From contig JAULBX010016971.1 of NCBI GenBank assembly GCA_032358255.1, positions 1 through 64,000 on the forward strand: DNA of 64,000 nt, read 5' to 3'. The DNA comes from Heterotrichella gracilis (taxonomy: Eukaryota; Sar; Xanthophyceae; Tribonematales; Xanthonemataceae). The translations under genes were made by a program, and so were the position numbers. This document shows, piece after piece, positions 34,134-46,284 of this stretch (the stretch's first letter is position 1; each line of letters opens with the position of its first letter). Below the pieces are notes generated by a model. It saw only the letters and a program-made list of their open reading frames with translations. It did no database searches and was not told the origin of the DNA.

Positions 34134-36376
34134 ATGGCTTTCGTCGCAAGCAAGTCCGCCTTCATGGGCGCCAGCGTCGCCCAGACCCGCGTGGTGCGTC
34201 GCGCGGCCAAGCAGCAGGTAAGATGGCAACACGCACCGCGACGCACCCTGCATCCCACACCTGATCAACACGCCAAACGGCGTACTACGTTTGCTGCCTG
34301 TGCGCGCTGCTTGCTGTACACGCCATCAGCTGCTTGGTAGTGGAGAATAACGTAACATGGGGTGCGACGAAAACCCTATCCAGTTGCTTTTGGGTGCATG
34401 CGCACGACTGACCTGCTGTGTCTCTTTCTGCAGAACGTGGTGGTCGCCAAGACCGTCCAGAGCAAGACCATCCAGGGCAAGGCCAAGACCGTGGTTGGCA
34501 AGGCCAAGACTGTTGCTAGCAAGGCCAACAAGACCGTGGTTGGCAAGGCCAAGGCCGCTGTGTCCAAGGCCAAGGTGTCAGAGTCGTGGTATGGACCCAA
34601 CAGGCCCGGCTTCCTCGGTACGTCTCTGTGCAAGCTCGCCTGTCTTTTGTTGAACCAGATAGCACGTACGTGACCAGTGCTTGCTCGGCGCCTCCTGCGC
34701 TACCTACCCCGCCTTTCATATCGTCTTGGCTTGGTTGCGGTGTGCACAACCAGGTTCTCCGCGGGATCGCGATACACGACGTGTCAACCTTATCCCCTGC
34801 TGTTTGCCCTCCAACCCGAAGCACACAACGCATACGATACACCTCACCCCCAACACCCATTCCAGCCTCTGATCCCCGCTTTCTCTCTTCCCGCAGGCCC
34901 CTTCACCGCCCCCCCCTCCTACCTGAAGGGTGAGTTCGCCGGCGACTACGGCTGGGACACCGCCGGTCTGTCCGCCGACCCCGAGACCTTCGCCCGCTAC
35001 CGCGAGATAGAGATCATCCACGCTCGCTGGGCCATGCTGGGCGCTCTGGGTACGTGCCACCACCCCCACTGTGCCCCCCCAGCTCCACTCACATGCACCT
35101 GCAGTTGCCTCTGCTGCCTACCCCACTCTTGCTGCATATGGCTCTTAAACTATAAGCCCAGATACCTGCTTATTTGTAGTAGCGAGTTCAAGTTGCTTTG
35201 CTGCTACTGCTTGCTTAAGGTCTGGACCCTCAAGAAAACAGCTTTCCTGCAATGTGCTTCCCATACCCACAAGGCATGTTCATCGCCTGATGTAAAGCCA
35301 GTTCTTGTTGTGCCAATACCCTCTTCCCTGTGTTTTCCCTGTGTTAACCTACTGCGTTACCCCCCTGCCTATTACCTCTGTGTTACCTCCCCTGTGTATT
35401 TACCTGTCCGTGTTTACCCCCCCCTTGCAGGCTGCGTGGTGCCCGAGCTGCTCGACTCCACCGGCAACGTGCCATGGTTCAAGGCGGGAGAGGTGATCTT
35501 CTCAGACACCGGCATCCAATACCTGGGGATCCCCGGCCTCATCAACGCACGCAACATCGTGGTCACACTCATCATCCAGGTAAGCACTGGTGCCACCCAG
35601 TCCCTGCCACCATCGAATCTCAGCTGCTGCCCCTTCCTCCCATCGCATGCCACTATTACCTGATAGCTGCAAGCTGGGCACAAGCAGTGCTGAGCATTTC
35701 CTGCCTTGCACAAACCCTGATCCTCAATTTTCCATCCCCCTCCCAAGTGATCCTCATGTCCCACATCCTCTTGCCCTGCCTTGCAAAAACCCTAATCCCT
35801 CCTTGCAGAAACCCTAACCCCACCCGCCCATCCCCCCTCCCAGGTGATCCTCATGTCCTACATCGAGGGCTACCGCGTCAACGGCGGGCCCGCCGGCAAG
35901 GACCTTGACCGCAACTACCCCGGCGGCAACTTCGACCCCCTGGGCCTGGCCGACGACCCCGACACCTTTGCCGAGCTCAAGGTGAAGGAGATCAAGAACG
36001 GGCGCCTGGCCATGTTCTCCATGTTCGGCTTCTTCGTGCAGGCCATCGTGACCGGCAAGGGCCCCATCGAGAACCTGACAGGTGAGGGATGTGCCCTTGG
36101 CTAGGGTTTTTTGTTCCTGCTGCCTGCCAAGTGTGCTGTACCTGATTGGTCTGTGTGCCTGATTGGTCTGTGTACCTGTGCTGTATTGCACTACACCTGG
36201 ATGGTCTGTGCCTGCTACCTGTTGCAGTACCTGTTCTCCCAACGTGTGCATACCTCAGCATGCTAATAGCCTTGTAGTAGCGTATTGACGGTTGCCGCCT
36301 TGCCCCCCCTGCAGACCACCTGTCGAACCCCGGCACCATCAACGGCTTCGCCGCAGCCACCAAGTTCACCCCATAA
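34134..36376 (+). CDS. LHCII chlorophyll a/b-binding protein with basic N-terminal extension
   Basis: Six exons in continuous phase: 34134-34217, 34434-34617, 34897-35049, 35431-35579, 35844-36081, 36315-36376 (289 residues). It binds chlorophylls and carotenoids in the thylakoid antenna of photosystem II. Marks: [31 protein letters not shown], helix B with [15 protein letters not shown], helix C with [17 protein letters not shown], helix A with [19 protein letters not shown], and C-terminal DHLSNPG. Chlorophyll ligands E/H/R, Q/E and E/N/R are all present. The transit peptide starts [12 protein letters not shown]. Unusually, between it and WYGP lies a stretch of about 40 residues of repeated GKAKTVV/SKAN units, which is absent from typical LHCII. 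Which Lhcb class it belongs to is not decided. Confidence 0.95.
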
Positions 36377-37651
36377 GCAGCTTCTCCACCTTGGAGGAAG
36401 CGGCAGAGGGCAGCGGGGCCTCCGGCACGAGAAGAAAGCACTTTCTGGTGTACACAGCCGGTGGTTTCCAGCCCAGTTTTGCGCTCATTAGGGTTTCACC
36501 AATGCCCTATTGGTGTCCTCTAGGCTTGGTGCTGGAGGCATTGTGGGTGTTCGGTTTGGGCGGGCCGTGTGGTTTTTGAGAGCAGTGCTGCTTGCGCATC
36601 AGGTTTTAAGTGCTCCTGTGCCACCAAACGATGTACATACAGTCCAAGCTGACATTGCCACAGCAGGTGCTGGCTCTCTCAACCCCTTGTTGAAACAGCA
36701 ATAGGCAGCAGGCATCGCCGCAAGGCTTTACTAGTGCAGTAGGCCTGTGGCGGTACCTGGAGTAGGGTGTTTACATTTCCCATTATTGTACCATACTTAC
36801 TATTTTTGCAGCACCGGTAGGGTGGGTGCTGGGGCATCGCAGCCTTGGTTTGATTCTTGCTGATAAGGTCTCAGCTTTGTTGTAGAACTGTTGTAACAAA
36901 AAACAATAATACATCCCAACTCAAGAGTCACAAGTGGCCAGTCGGCAGCCTGCCACCCAGTTGTTGACGGGGTCCCCAATGCATGATAAAAGTGGAAACT
37001 GATATTGCTGCTGGGGCAAGTCCAGGCTTTCTGAGATAGTAGGAAGGCTGCCCACAGTCTGCTTAACCAGCTGTGACAACTTGTTGGAGTACAATTAGCT
37101 GGTCCAGTCCACTTCACTTCACTTCCACTTCACTTCACTGTCCCTCCAAAAAAGGCACAGCCAAATGGTTGGCAAAAGCATCACGGCCAATCTAGTGGAA
37201 TACATAACTCTTAGTGTGACTGCAGTGGTTAGCAGTTACTGCTGTAGCTGTACACATACTTACACAAAGTACACATACTTAAACAAAGCAATCAAAACCA
37301 GCTGGGGGATCACGCACCAATTGCATTCTGAGGCAACAGGGACAGGCCTTAGGTCACCAGGCCTGTCACACAACTCCCACCACCCACACCACCTCCCCAA
37401 ACCCAGCCACGCCCTGGCGAAAGCCCAGTCAGAAGGGCCTTGACGCGGTCCAGTGGCCGACCTCCCCCCTTGTCCCTCCCTCACTCCCACCACCCCCGTG
37501 GTAAACCCCGCCAACAAAACCCTGGAGCTGGCGGGCAGCAACTGAGATCCAGGTGAAGGGCCTTTGGCCACTCCCAGTCAGAAGGCAGTCTTTCGCCCCC
37601 CCATTTGCCAAAACCCGGTCGCGGAAAACTGGCACGAGCGGCAGGGCCCAG
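36377..37651. other. Intergenic, LHCII to ATXR3-like gene (tail to tail)
   Basis: This holds the 3' regions of two convergent genes. CACTTCACTTCACTTCCACTTCACTTCACT-type repeats lie near 37110-37140. Two copies of the ATXR3-like gene's 3' end occur at about 37420-37450 and 37570-37600 (CAGTCAGAAGG-CAGTCTT). No gene seen. Confidence 0.5.
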
Positions 37652-40600
37652 TTAGAAGGCAGTCTTGAGCCGCTCAAGCAGCTGGCGCCACCTTACCTCC
37701 CCCCCTTCCTCCCCCCTCGCCCGCGCCAGCGCGGCGTCCAGCATCGGGGACCCGTACATCTTTGCCGGGTTTTTGAAGGACCAGATGGTCCCCGTGGGCC
37801 ACATGTTGGCGGGGGACTCCTCCAGCAGGCGGAGCAGGGCGCTGCGCTCCTTGCCAGCGTAGGCGCCGGTGGTGGTGGCCTGCGGGGTGGTAAGTGCGGG
37901 GTGGGTGGGTGGTGGGGGTAAGGGTGGGTAATATTTGTGTACGGCCTTTTGACCCAGGTGAGAGGAGCCCCGGGATGGCTACAGCGCTGCCGCCTTGTGA
38001 ATTATCTAGCTATCTAAGGGTGGGTGGCTTTGGGGTGTCGCATGTGCAGTGGTGTGCTGTGGTGTGAGGAGCGCAGTGTAAAGCTAGGCAGGGGGGCGCT
38101 GCCTTGCAGCACACCGCCGCACTGCATGGCCCACCCCGCCACACTGTTTTGCACCTCGCAGCAGTGCATTGGTCACCACACACCCACACCCCACACTGTT
38201 TTCCCCCCTGCCACCCCTGCCACGCCACATCGATGCACTTGCCACCCCCCACCCCCATACGCACACATCAGCCTGCCATAGACGCATCTGCACCGCAACC
38301 TGCACCGCCACTTCCTCCTCCGCACCCACACCCACCTGGCAGTAGAGGTGCCCCACATCGATGCACTCGCCACTGCACCCCCCCCACCACCACGCCACCA
38401 CACGCACGCATACAGCCTGCCACCAGAGTATCCCCACTCCCTCCTCTGCATGCTCCCTAACCCCACCCACCTGGCAGTAGGCGCTCTCCACATCTGGAAG
38501 GGACAGCGTGCCCCTCCTATCGGCAGACAGCGAGGCCGAGGGGTCATAAATGGTCTGCTTGAACCACGCGCACAGCTGGCCCCACAGGAATGTGGACCTG
38601 TACTTCTTGCCCCCCTCATTTGGCCCCTTGCCGGGTCCACTCCCGTTGGCGCCGGTCGCCTTCTTGCCCCCCTTGGTGCGCTTGCTGCGCCCGGAACCCT
38701 TCGCCGTGGTATCGAGCCCCGCCTGGGCGTCGGCCGCTGTGGCGTCAGGTGGCGCATCAGCAGGCGCCTGCGGTGAATTATGGTTTAGGGTTTACTGGTG
38801 GTATATTTGAATAATTTACACGCATTCCAGCCGTACCTACAGCCGGAGGAGCAGCCAGCCCACAACCATATGCTGCATAGTGGCGTGGCGGCACCCTAAT
38901 CCAAACCCTACACCCACCATCCACCTGCTGCGCCCTCCTCCTCCCTCCTCCTCCCTCCCTATGACTGCCAGCCACGTTCAGCAAAATGCCCCCCAAACTG
39001 CACATGCATGTGCGCACGCAGCAGCAGCAGATTGTGTAAGGAAGCATATCCCCTTCAACCTAAATCCCTGAACCTCATATCTAACACCCACCTGCGCATC
39101 CTCCCCACCGCCGCCACCGCCGCCATCCGCCTCCAGCAGCGCCTCCCCCGAGGCCACCCCCTCGTACTTGCAGGCCGTAAAGTGCGTGTGCGTGTGCGCA
39201 TGCAGCAGCAGGAGGTCATGCATGGCTGCGTGGCGGCGCCCCCCGCTGGCAATGAGGGTAGCCAGGGTGTCGAGGGCCGCTCGGGCTTCGGCGGGGGTGG
39301 TGGGTGTGGTGCTGGTGACCAGCTGTGTGACCTGCTGGGAGAGCGCCACCTGGCAGGGGGGAAGAGGGGGCGGTGGGTCAGGATGATCAGCGCAACGGGA
39401 GGGGAGGAGGGGGTGCCAACATGATCTGGGCGAATGGGGATGGGGCATTCCCATGTTATCAATGGGCGGCTGCGCCCTTGCAACTTTTAGGGTCTAGGGT
39501 TGCAACTTGTTGACCTCCTATGGCTGACATACCATGGCATCATGACCAATTCAAGCATGCTCTTGCTGCCCGCTTCATACTCTTAACTGCTCGCGCACAA
39601 GTGGCATACCTGGCTGGCGTCATCCGCCCGCTTGCTCACTGCTTTCCTCCCCCCACTGCCTGCCCCCCCCGGCCCCTCCACCCCCACATAGTCCGCCAGC
39701 GCCTGCGCCACTCTCCGGGCAATGCTGTCCTTGCCACCCCACAGGTGGGACACAGCCTCGTCATCACTCAGGACCTGCAGGATGCCAATCATCTTCACAT
39801 GGAAAATCATGAGCACTTTCTGGTGGCATTGTCGTTCATCCAGCAAACCTTACAATCTGGTTCATCAGCAAATACTGCAACGAAACCAAGAAAGCACGAC
39901 AAGAAAAATACATTCCACACACCAACTTCAATCCTCCAGGTTTTGCACGACACATTGTCGGTACGATGCATCCCCCGCCACCCACCCAAACCCTAACCCC
40001 TACATCAGCCCCCACCCCACCCCCACCTTGAGCGGCGGCTGCCCCTGCCCCTCTTGGGGCTGGTGCCTGAGAAAGTACTTCGTCTTGTCCACTGTGATGG
40101 CCAGGTTCTGCACCCGGTTGTCCTTCACACCCTCTGCCTCAATGGCAGCGCTCTCCGGGGTGTAGGACCAGCCTGGGGATGCGGGGTCAGGGTTTAGGGT
40201 TGGGGGATGGGAGAGGAGGGGTCAACATTCGCACAGAGGATGGAAAACCCACTTGTCTACCCTGAACCCAGTACCCTAAGTCCTAAACGGATTCTGCACC
40301 CGCTTGTCCTTCACGCCCTCAGCCTCAATGTCAGCGCTCTCAGGGGTGTAGGACCAGCCTGGGGATGGGGGTTAGGGTTTTGGGTTTTGGGATAGAGGGG
40401 GTGAGGGGCGTGTGGGGGGGTGTCAATATCAGCACAGAGGACAAGGGATGCGGAACCAAGTACCCTAAGCCCTAAACAGGTTCTGAACCTGGTTGTCTTT
40501 CACACCCTAGACCTGATTGGCTGCGCTCTCGGGGGTGTACGACCAGTCTGGGGGAGTGGACGGTGGGTGGTGTGCCCCCCACACTCTTTTCTGGCACCCT

Positions 40601-43600
40601 TTCCAACCCCACACACCGGTGCACCCACCCACACACACTCACCTAGCTTGTTCCCCGGCGCGCTCTGCTCCACCAGGGCTCCCGGCAGCTTGCCCCTCTC
40701 CAGGCAGATGTACTCAAGGGTAAGCGAGGCCCACTTGGCAACCCAGGATGGAGGCGGCTGCGATGGGGAGGCAAAGGAGTGGGTCAGGGGAAGAGTAAGG
40801 GTGTTGAATATCTACTAATGGGACTGGAATGTGTGGAATGGACTATTCCAGTTACCCTGTGACTGCTATTCTGACTGAAATTCATGCTATGCGCACAGAA
40901 CTGTATCCTGAACCACACTGACCCACACACATGCATCCCTGGGGTACCCTACCTGGCCTTCTCTGGTGGGGTGCTGGTGCAGCACGCTTGCCCTCACGCC
41001 ATGCTCACCCAGCCTGGACCAGTCAGTGGAGTCGGGGGCCTCTGTGCATGCGCGCACCAGCAGGGCGGTGCGGTCCAGGAAGGTGTGCGATTGGGACATC
41101 ACCTGGGGAGAAAGGGGGTTGGGAGGGTGAGAAACGGGAGATGGAGTGGGGCAGGGGTGTGTGGGGCAAGAGGCCAATGCGGCTGAGAAAGGTGTGCCAT
41201 TTGGGACACCATGTGGAAGAAAGGGCGCGAGATAGCATGGGCAGGGACAGGCATGCAGAGGGCAGTCAACGTCCACTAGAACGTCCACTAGAGGGAACTG
41301 GTTAACACCAGCCACTACCAAAAACACCCGCCTCCGCCACACTTACCCGCTGGAAGCTGCCAGTACAGGAAGCTGCCCCTGCACCGCGCGCTGCCCCACA
41401 TGCACACCGCTGCCCGGAACTCCCCCTCTATTGCACAGGTGTAGTCAGAGGGTATCCGTCACCACCACCACCACTACCACCACCCCCACACCCCCACACT
41501 CACCCACTGGAAGCTGCCGCTGTTGGCATAATACAAAAAACTGCCCCTGCACCGCGCGGTGCCGCACATGCACACCGCCGCCCTGAACTCCCTCTCACTC
41601 TCCGTCACGCAGGCGTAGTCCCAGCACAGCTCCTCCCCCTTTGCCACGTGGCACGTGGTGAACATGGCGTTGGTGAGGCGGGGCCCCACGGTGAGGGACA
41701 GGTTGGCGCAGTTGGGGGTGCAGGAGTGGGAGATGCGGGAGGCCACGTTGCCGCGGTGGGCGGCCTGCGGGTGTGCGTGGGGGATTCCTGTTCCCAAAGG
41801 ACATGAATTTATACATCTAATTATGTCTTTCTTTTAAAAGTGTATTAATATCTTTATTTGCACAAAATTGTCCTATTCAGACAGATTCTGCTTTCTCATA
41901 TCAGAAAACCTATCTTGTGAGCACCTCCACAAACACCACGTCAACCCTGCCTGGCCCTCCTTGGGTAGGGTACCTGGTAAGGGTGCTTTAGGGTTTGACG
42001 CACCTCCACAAACACCACGTCATACCCTGCTGGGTCCTCCTTGGGCCTCTCGATAATAATATTATAGAAGTCTGGGAGGTCGGCGTTTGGATTCCTCTTC
42101 TTCATTTCGTCCTGCTTCTCAAACCACCTCCAGGGGGTGTAAAGCTCGCCCAGGTATTCCGCCACAAATGTGCCGGGGGGGATGTCGTGGAGGGCCACCA
42201 CACCCTGGCCCTGCAAAGGGGAGGAATGGCGGATTATGTGCAGGGAAAGGGCGGGATGCATGGGAAGGATAGAGGGGGGTTCAATTTGAATACCAGAGTT
42301 GCAAGCTGCACATGTGGATGGTAGGGTTCATTCACATTGCCAGGGCAAGGATGGTAAAGGACACAGGTTGCCTGGGGTGATTGTAGGGTACCAGTGCCTA
42401 CCTTAGGGTGCAACCGGAAGTACACCCGCTCCCTCCGCCCACTCCCCTCTGCAGCCGCCCTTTCCTCCGCCACAGCCCCCTCCACCTCCTCCCCGCCTTC
42501 CTCCTTTTTCACCACCGCCGTGGCCTTCCCCCCCTTGGCTCCTCCCTGTTCCACTGCAGCCCGCTCCTCCAGCCGCTCCACCATGCGCTGCAGGTGCGCA
42601 GCCAGGTGGCGGCTCCTGGTATCGCCATTGGCGGTCAGGTCAGCCAGGGCGAGTGAGATGTCCCTGCAGGCGGTGCAAATTGATTTCTTTCCATTCATGA
42701 AATTGGTACTTTCCTGTGTGGCCTTAGCTATACAGTTAGGTGGGCTGCATTTTACCGACATGATCAAGAGGCAGGTGCGCTGCCAGGAGCCGCCATTAAT
42801 CGACAGGTCAGACAGGGCGATCTAGATGCCCCTGCAGCAGCAAACAAAATGGGCTGTCTTGCTGTTCAAATCAAACCTAGATATGGAATTTGTTGTCACA
42901 AAGCACGCGCGCTCACAACAAGGCATCGCCAACCAAATCTGCCCCATTGTCCTCCCCACCCCTTTTTCCGCCAACTCCACTCACCACCCGTTCTCCCCTT
43001 GTCGGTTGACTGCAGGCTGCAGCACATGCTCGATCCACTCATTGCATGCAGCAACCACCTCCTCCCCACCACCACCACCACCACCAGCCGCAGCACCAGC
43101 CACATCAGCACCAGCACCCTCCCCACTCCCTTCCGCAGCAGCCGTCATATGGGGACTCATGGCCAATGCCCGCGCGATGGTGCGGTGGGTGTAGCAGTCC
43201 ATACCCCACACTGGGGTTTCCATGATGTCCTCGCCGATCTGCAGGACCATACCGCTGCATATGAGTCCATAGGATGCAGACATGGTCATCGGCCCAGACA
43301 CAACCCCAGGGATGCACAGGGGTCCCCACTACTCCCCAACAAACTACAGCAAGAAGAACGATCAACCAGTGGGCCCCGCTACTGGGAATACACTCCTCCT
43401 CACCCCCCCCCGCCCCCAAAAACAACCACCAATCCCAATGCCAGCGACACGCACCCGCAGCGGGTGCGGCAGCTCCCCCAGCGCCACCCCCGACCTCAGC
43501 ACCCGGGGGTCAAAGGGGGCGCGCAGTGCCCTGTCAGGGGGTGCGGGTTGCACAGCCAGTTTGGCAGCCAGCGCTTCCCTGTCTAATGCCTCGCCCCCGT

Positions 43601-45275
43601 CCGCTGCCGGGTGGTAGGTGTCGAGGGGGTGGTAGGGCAGGACGGGCCAAGGGGAGCAGCGCCACTCGCCCTGCAGGGGAGGGAGGGCTCTTTGGCGGGG
43701 GAGTAGGGTCAGGGCTGGGGTTGGAGTTTAGGGTTGGCTGGGGGTGGTAGGGCAGGGTGGGCCAAGGGGAGCAGCGCCACTCATCCTGCAAGGCAGCGAG
43801 GAGTCTTTGGTGGGGGATTAGAGTCAGGGCTAGGGTTTGGGATTTATGGTTGGTGGTAGGGCAGGACGGGCCAGGGCGAGCAGCGCCACTCACCCTGCGC
43901 GCGGGGGAGTGACATGTTTAGCGGAGACATAGTGTCAGGGCAGGATTTGGGGTCCAAGGCAGGCACCAAATTGTGTCTAATTGTGCCAATTGTGCCCTAC
44001 GTCTGTGGTGGAGGGATGGATCACATATTTTGTTTGGCACAATGTTAATGTCCATGTAGGGCGCTAGCCGCCGCTTAGAGGTCAAAGGTGATGGGGAAAC
44101 TGTGTGGGGTTTAGGGTTTAGGGTTTGCGTACGTGTCTGTATGGCTCTGTGTTGATGCCCACCACCTGCCACATGGCGGCCAGGCAGGGATTTAGGGTTC
44201 GGAGTGCAAGAATCAAACACCCTGGTGAGGGGGTTAGGGTTTAGGGTTTACGTACGTGTCTGTATGGCTCCGTGTTGCTGCCCACCACCTGCCACATGGC
44301 GGCCAGGCAGGGGTCGGACTGAAAAGCAGCCTCCTGCTCCTGCGCCCTGCATGAGGATGTGCAAGGGTAGGGTCTTGGCCAGGGTTTTGGGTAGGGACAC
44401 CGTGTGTTTCATATACCGTAGGCATTGGTGAGGGGTCTCCCATAGTGAACTGTGTAGGGGCAAGTGCCTGGTGCCTGGTATGTAATTTAGCTGCGTTGAC
44501 ACCGCCGGTGCATAGATGCCATAAGCAGTGCCAGGACAGGGCTGGTCGGCGCACGGCTTTGAGGGCTGACTGCTTATCTGCTTGTACTGCCGTAACCCAT
44601 GCAAGTAGCCGCAAATGCCAGCAACTCCTCGACTGATTCCTGAATGCTTACTCAGTGCGCTAGGGTTTGGACACGGGCATGTTTGTGAAACCCTCCAAAC
44701 TCCCAAAACCCTACCGTGTATTCTCGAAGCCCGCCTTGCTGCCAGCCCCTGAAACCTTCTGTCGCTTGGTGCCCCTCGACCCCCGTTTGGCCTTCTTGCC
44801 CCCCTCCCCTGCACCATCCACAGCCACCTCCACAGCGCCATCGGCAGCGCCACTCCCCCCGGCTGTGTGACCGCCATCTGGAGCCTCCTGGCAGGGTTCC
44901 TCCCCTTTCACCTCCCCCTGCTGCTGCCCGTTTTCCACCTTGAGGGTTCCATTAGGTTTTCGCGGGCCAGCTGGTGGCGCCATGGGACCAAACCCAAGGG
45001 GTGCAAACGCAAAATGTGATGCGGGGATGGCCTTGGTGGGCGATCGCGAGGTGGTGTAGGGCGCTGGCTGACCCTTAGGGCTGGGCACTAGGGTTTCTGA
45101 GGCGTGCCCTACTCTGCTGCCTGCTGCTCGCTTACCCTTAGGGTTGGGCGCCAGGGTTTTTGCTGCCCGTTTACCCTTAGAGCTGGGCGCAAGGGCTTCT
45201 GAGGGGGTGGGTGGCTGCCCTAATCCGCTGCCTGCTGGTGGTGCACCTGTCTTGGCAGCAATTGCTTGGCACCAC
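37652..45275 (-). CDS. ATXR3: ATXR3/SDG2-type SET-domain histone methyltransferase
   Basis: Fourteen exons join in phase: 44715-45275, 44256-44346, 43455-43670, 42985-43238, 42402-42663, 42004-42210, 41504-41764, 40953-41102, 40643-40757, 40027-40172, 39610-39774, 39092-39349, 38471-38767, 37652-37879 (about 1069 residues; 5' exons unresolved because the first starts at an acceptor). In plants this family trimethylates histone H3 Lys4. The split SET domain reads GQGVVALHDIPPGTFVAEYL, WFEKQDEMKKRN, DFYNIIIERPKEDPAGYDVV, then RISHSCTPNC, EELCWDY and post-SET CMCGTARCRG. The C-terminal part follows plant ATXR3: GKLPGALVEQ, EAEGVKDNRVQNLAITVDK, DEAVSHLWGG, TLSLPDVESAYCQ and WPTGTIWSFKNPAKMYGSPM. 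The N-terminus is Lys/Pro-rich with repeated KGKRAA. Six or more exons have edge copies in neighbouring introns. Confidence 0.93.
38265..38440 (-). repeat. Donor-edge copies near exon 38471-38767
   Basis: CCACCTGGCAGTAGAGGTGCCCCACATC at 38333-38360 and weaker CAGCCTGCCA-AGA blocks at about 38270 and 38408 repeat the donor edge CCACCTGGCAGTAGGCGCTCTCCACATC (38467). They lie in the following intron. Confidence 0.7.
40097..40560 (-). repeat. Three copies of a 75-base acceptor edge
   Basis: The block from TTCTGCACCCGGTTGTCCTT to GGTGTAGGACCAGCCTGGGG is the real 5' part of exon 40027-40172. It recurs at about 40288-40363 and 40479-40554, with increasing change. Both copies keep the acceptor CAG context and are preceded by CCTAAGYCCTAAACGG-type heptamer. 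Confidence 0.93.
41343..41440 (-). repeat. Copy of the post-SET exon end
   Basis: About 95 bases copy the end of exon 41504-41764. The copy reads EFRAAVCMWGSARCRGSFLY and keeps a GTAAGT donor, but CMCG has become CMWG, losing a zinc-binding Cys. It lies just downstream in the intron and could be a cryptic exon. Confidence 0.9.
41918..41968 (-). repeat. Donor-edge copy of SET exon 42004-42210
   Basis: GCACCTCCACAAACACCACGTCA-ACCCTGC-TGG-CCTCCTTGGG repeats 42001-42047 with a few changes. It is inside the next intron. Confidence 0.9.
42768..42845 (-). repeat. Acceptor-edge copy of exon 42402-42663
   Basis: GGTGCGCTGCCAGGAGCCGCCATT...CAGGTCAGACAGGGCGA...ATGCCCCTGCAG repeats 42594-42670 in the upstream intron. 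Confidence 0.82.
43622..43905 (-). repeat. Three copies of an acceptor edge
   Basis: GGTAGGGCAGGACGGGCCAAGG-GAGCAGCGCCACTC occurs at the 5' edge of exon 43455-43670 and again at about 43745-43795 and 43853-43902. TTTAGGG-type sequence separates the copies. Confidence 0.93.
44115..44190 (-). repeat. Copy of exon 44256-44346
   Basis: GCGTACGTGTCTGTATGGCTC-GTGTTG-TGCCCACCACCTGCCACATGGCGGCCAGGCAGGG is almost identical at 44124-44188 and 44249-44312. Each is preceded by TTTAGGGTTTAGGGTTT or its variant. Confidence 0.93.
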
Positions 45276-46284
45276 CTGTGGCAGGTGAGCAAATATTATG
45301 GAAAGCTAGGACGCGGGAGCATGCAAAGGGATGCTCAGCTTGTTTCTGACGTGTAGTGGGCAGCAGTACTGCGAGAAGGCCTGTTGAAAAGGCAAGATTT
45401 CTCGTTTGGGCAGGGTAGCGGGTGTTGTGACTAGGTGTTGTGGGTGTGAGTGTGGGTGAGTGGCATGTGTGTAGTTCCAGTGTAAAAGGGCTGATGACGA
45501 GCAAAGCAGCAACTCTGGGTTGTAGGAAATGAACGAGCACTACCACATCGTGTCGGAACGTAAAGAGCAGTTGAATAGCTATGCCATGCATATGGGGCAA
45601 TCACGACTCAGCTATAGATTCTGATGAGGTGTGTGGGTCTACTATTTTGAACTGCAACTTCAAAAAAAAATTAGTAGTAAAAACCGTGTATTCAGGTACA
45701 AGGTCGGCTGTTGTTGAAGCTTGTTCACAGCGTAGGAGGTGACAATACAACACGAAGTGTCGGTTACCCAGTACTTGGTGTGTCGGTTATCATGCACGAT
45801 TTGGGTTGCACAAGACCGGGAAGGGCAGCAGATAAAAATTGTTTATCACACTCTAGGCTGTAAACACTCGGAAGACGTGTGTGCATGCCTTTATAGTTGT
45901 CCCAGTTACATCGCCATTCGGTCCAGTTGGTCGCAGCCTTGTCGAGCCGTTGCAGGCTATCAGATTGCCTGCCCAGTCCCAGCCTAAAGCTTGTTGTTTC
46001 ACAGATACAACTCCTTGACTGAGTTAGAGTGCCTAACAACTGAACGGAACTTCAGCGTAGAAGCTTTCCTGCTGCTGGCACAGTAAAAGGGTTCCCGATT
46101 GTTTTTGGCTTTTGTTTTATTATTTTGTTTTATTTTTATTGCACAATAGCTACCAATGCCTAATGGGCATTGCCTATCCATAACTGTGTGATGGTATCTT
46201 AACCTGTTACACAGTGATGGCTGGCTTGCAACACTGCCCACAACATACATGCAAAATACCAAATACCGAGGAGGGGTGATGGGC

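Noticed and set aside
45276-45292. Start of the ATXR3-like gene at 45292
   Set aside because: The codon there is TTG. A CCTGCCACAG acceptor at 45276 fits the phase, so this exon is internal and the true start is upstream.
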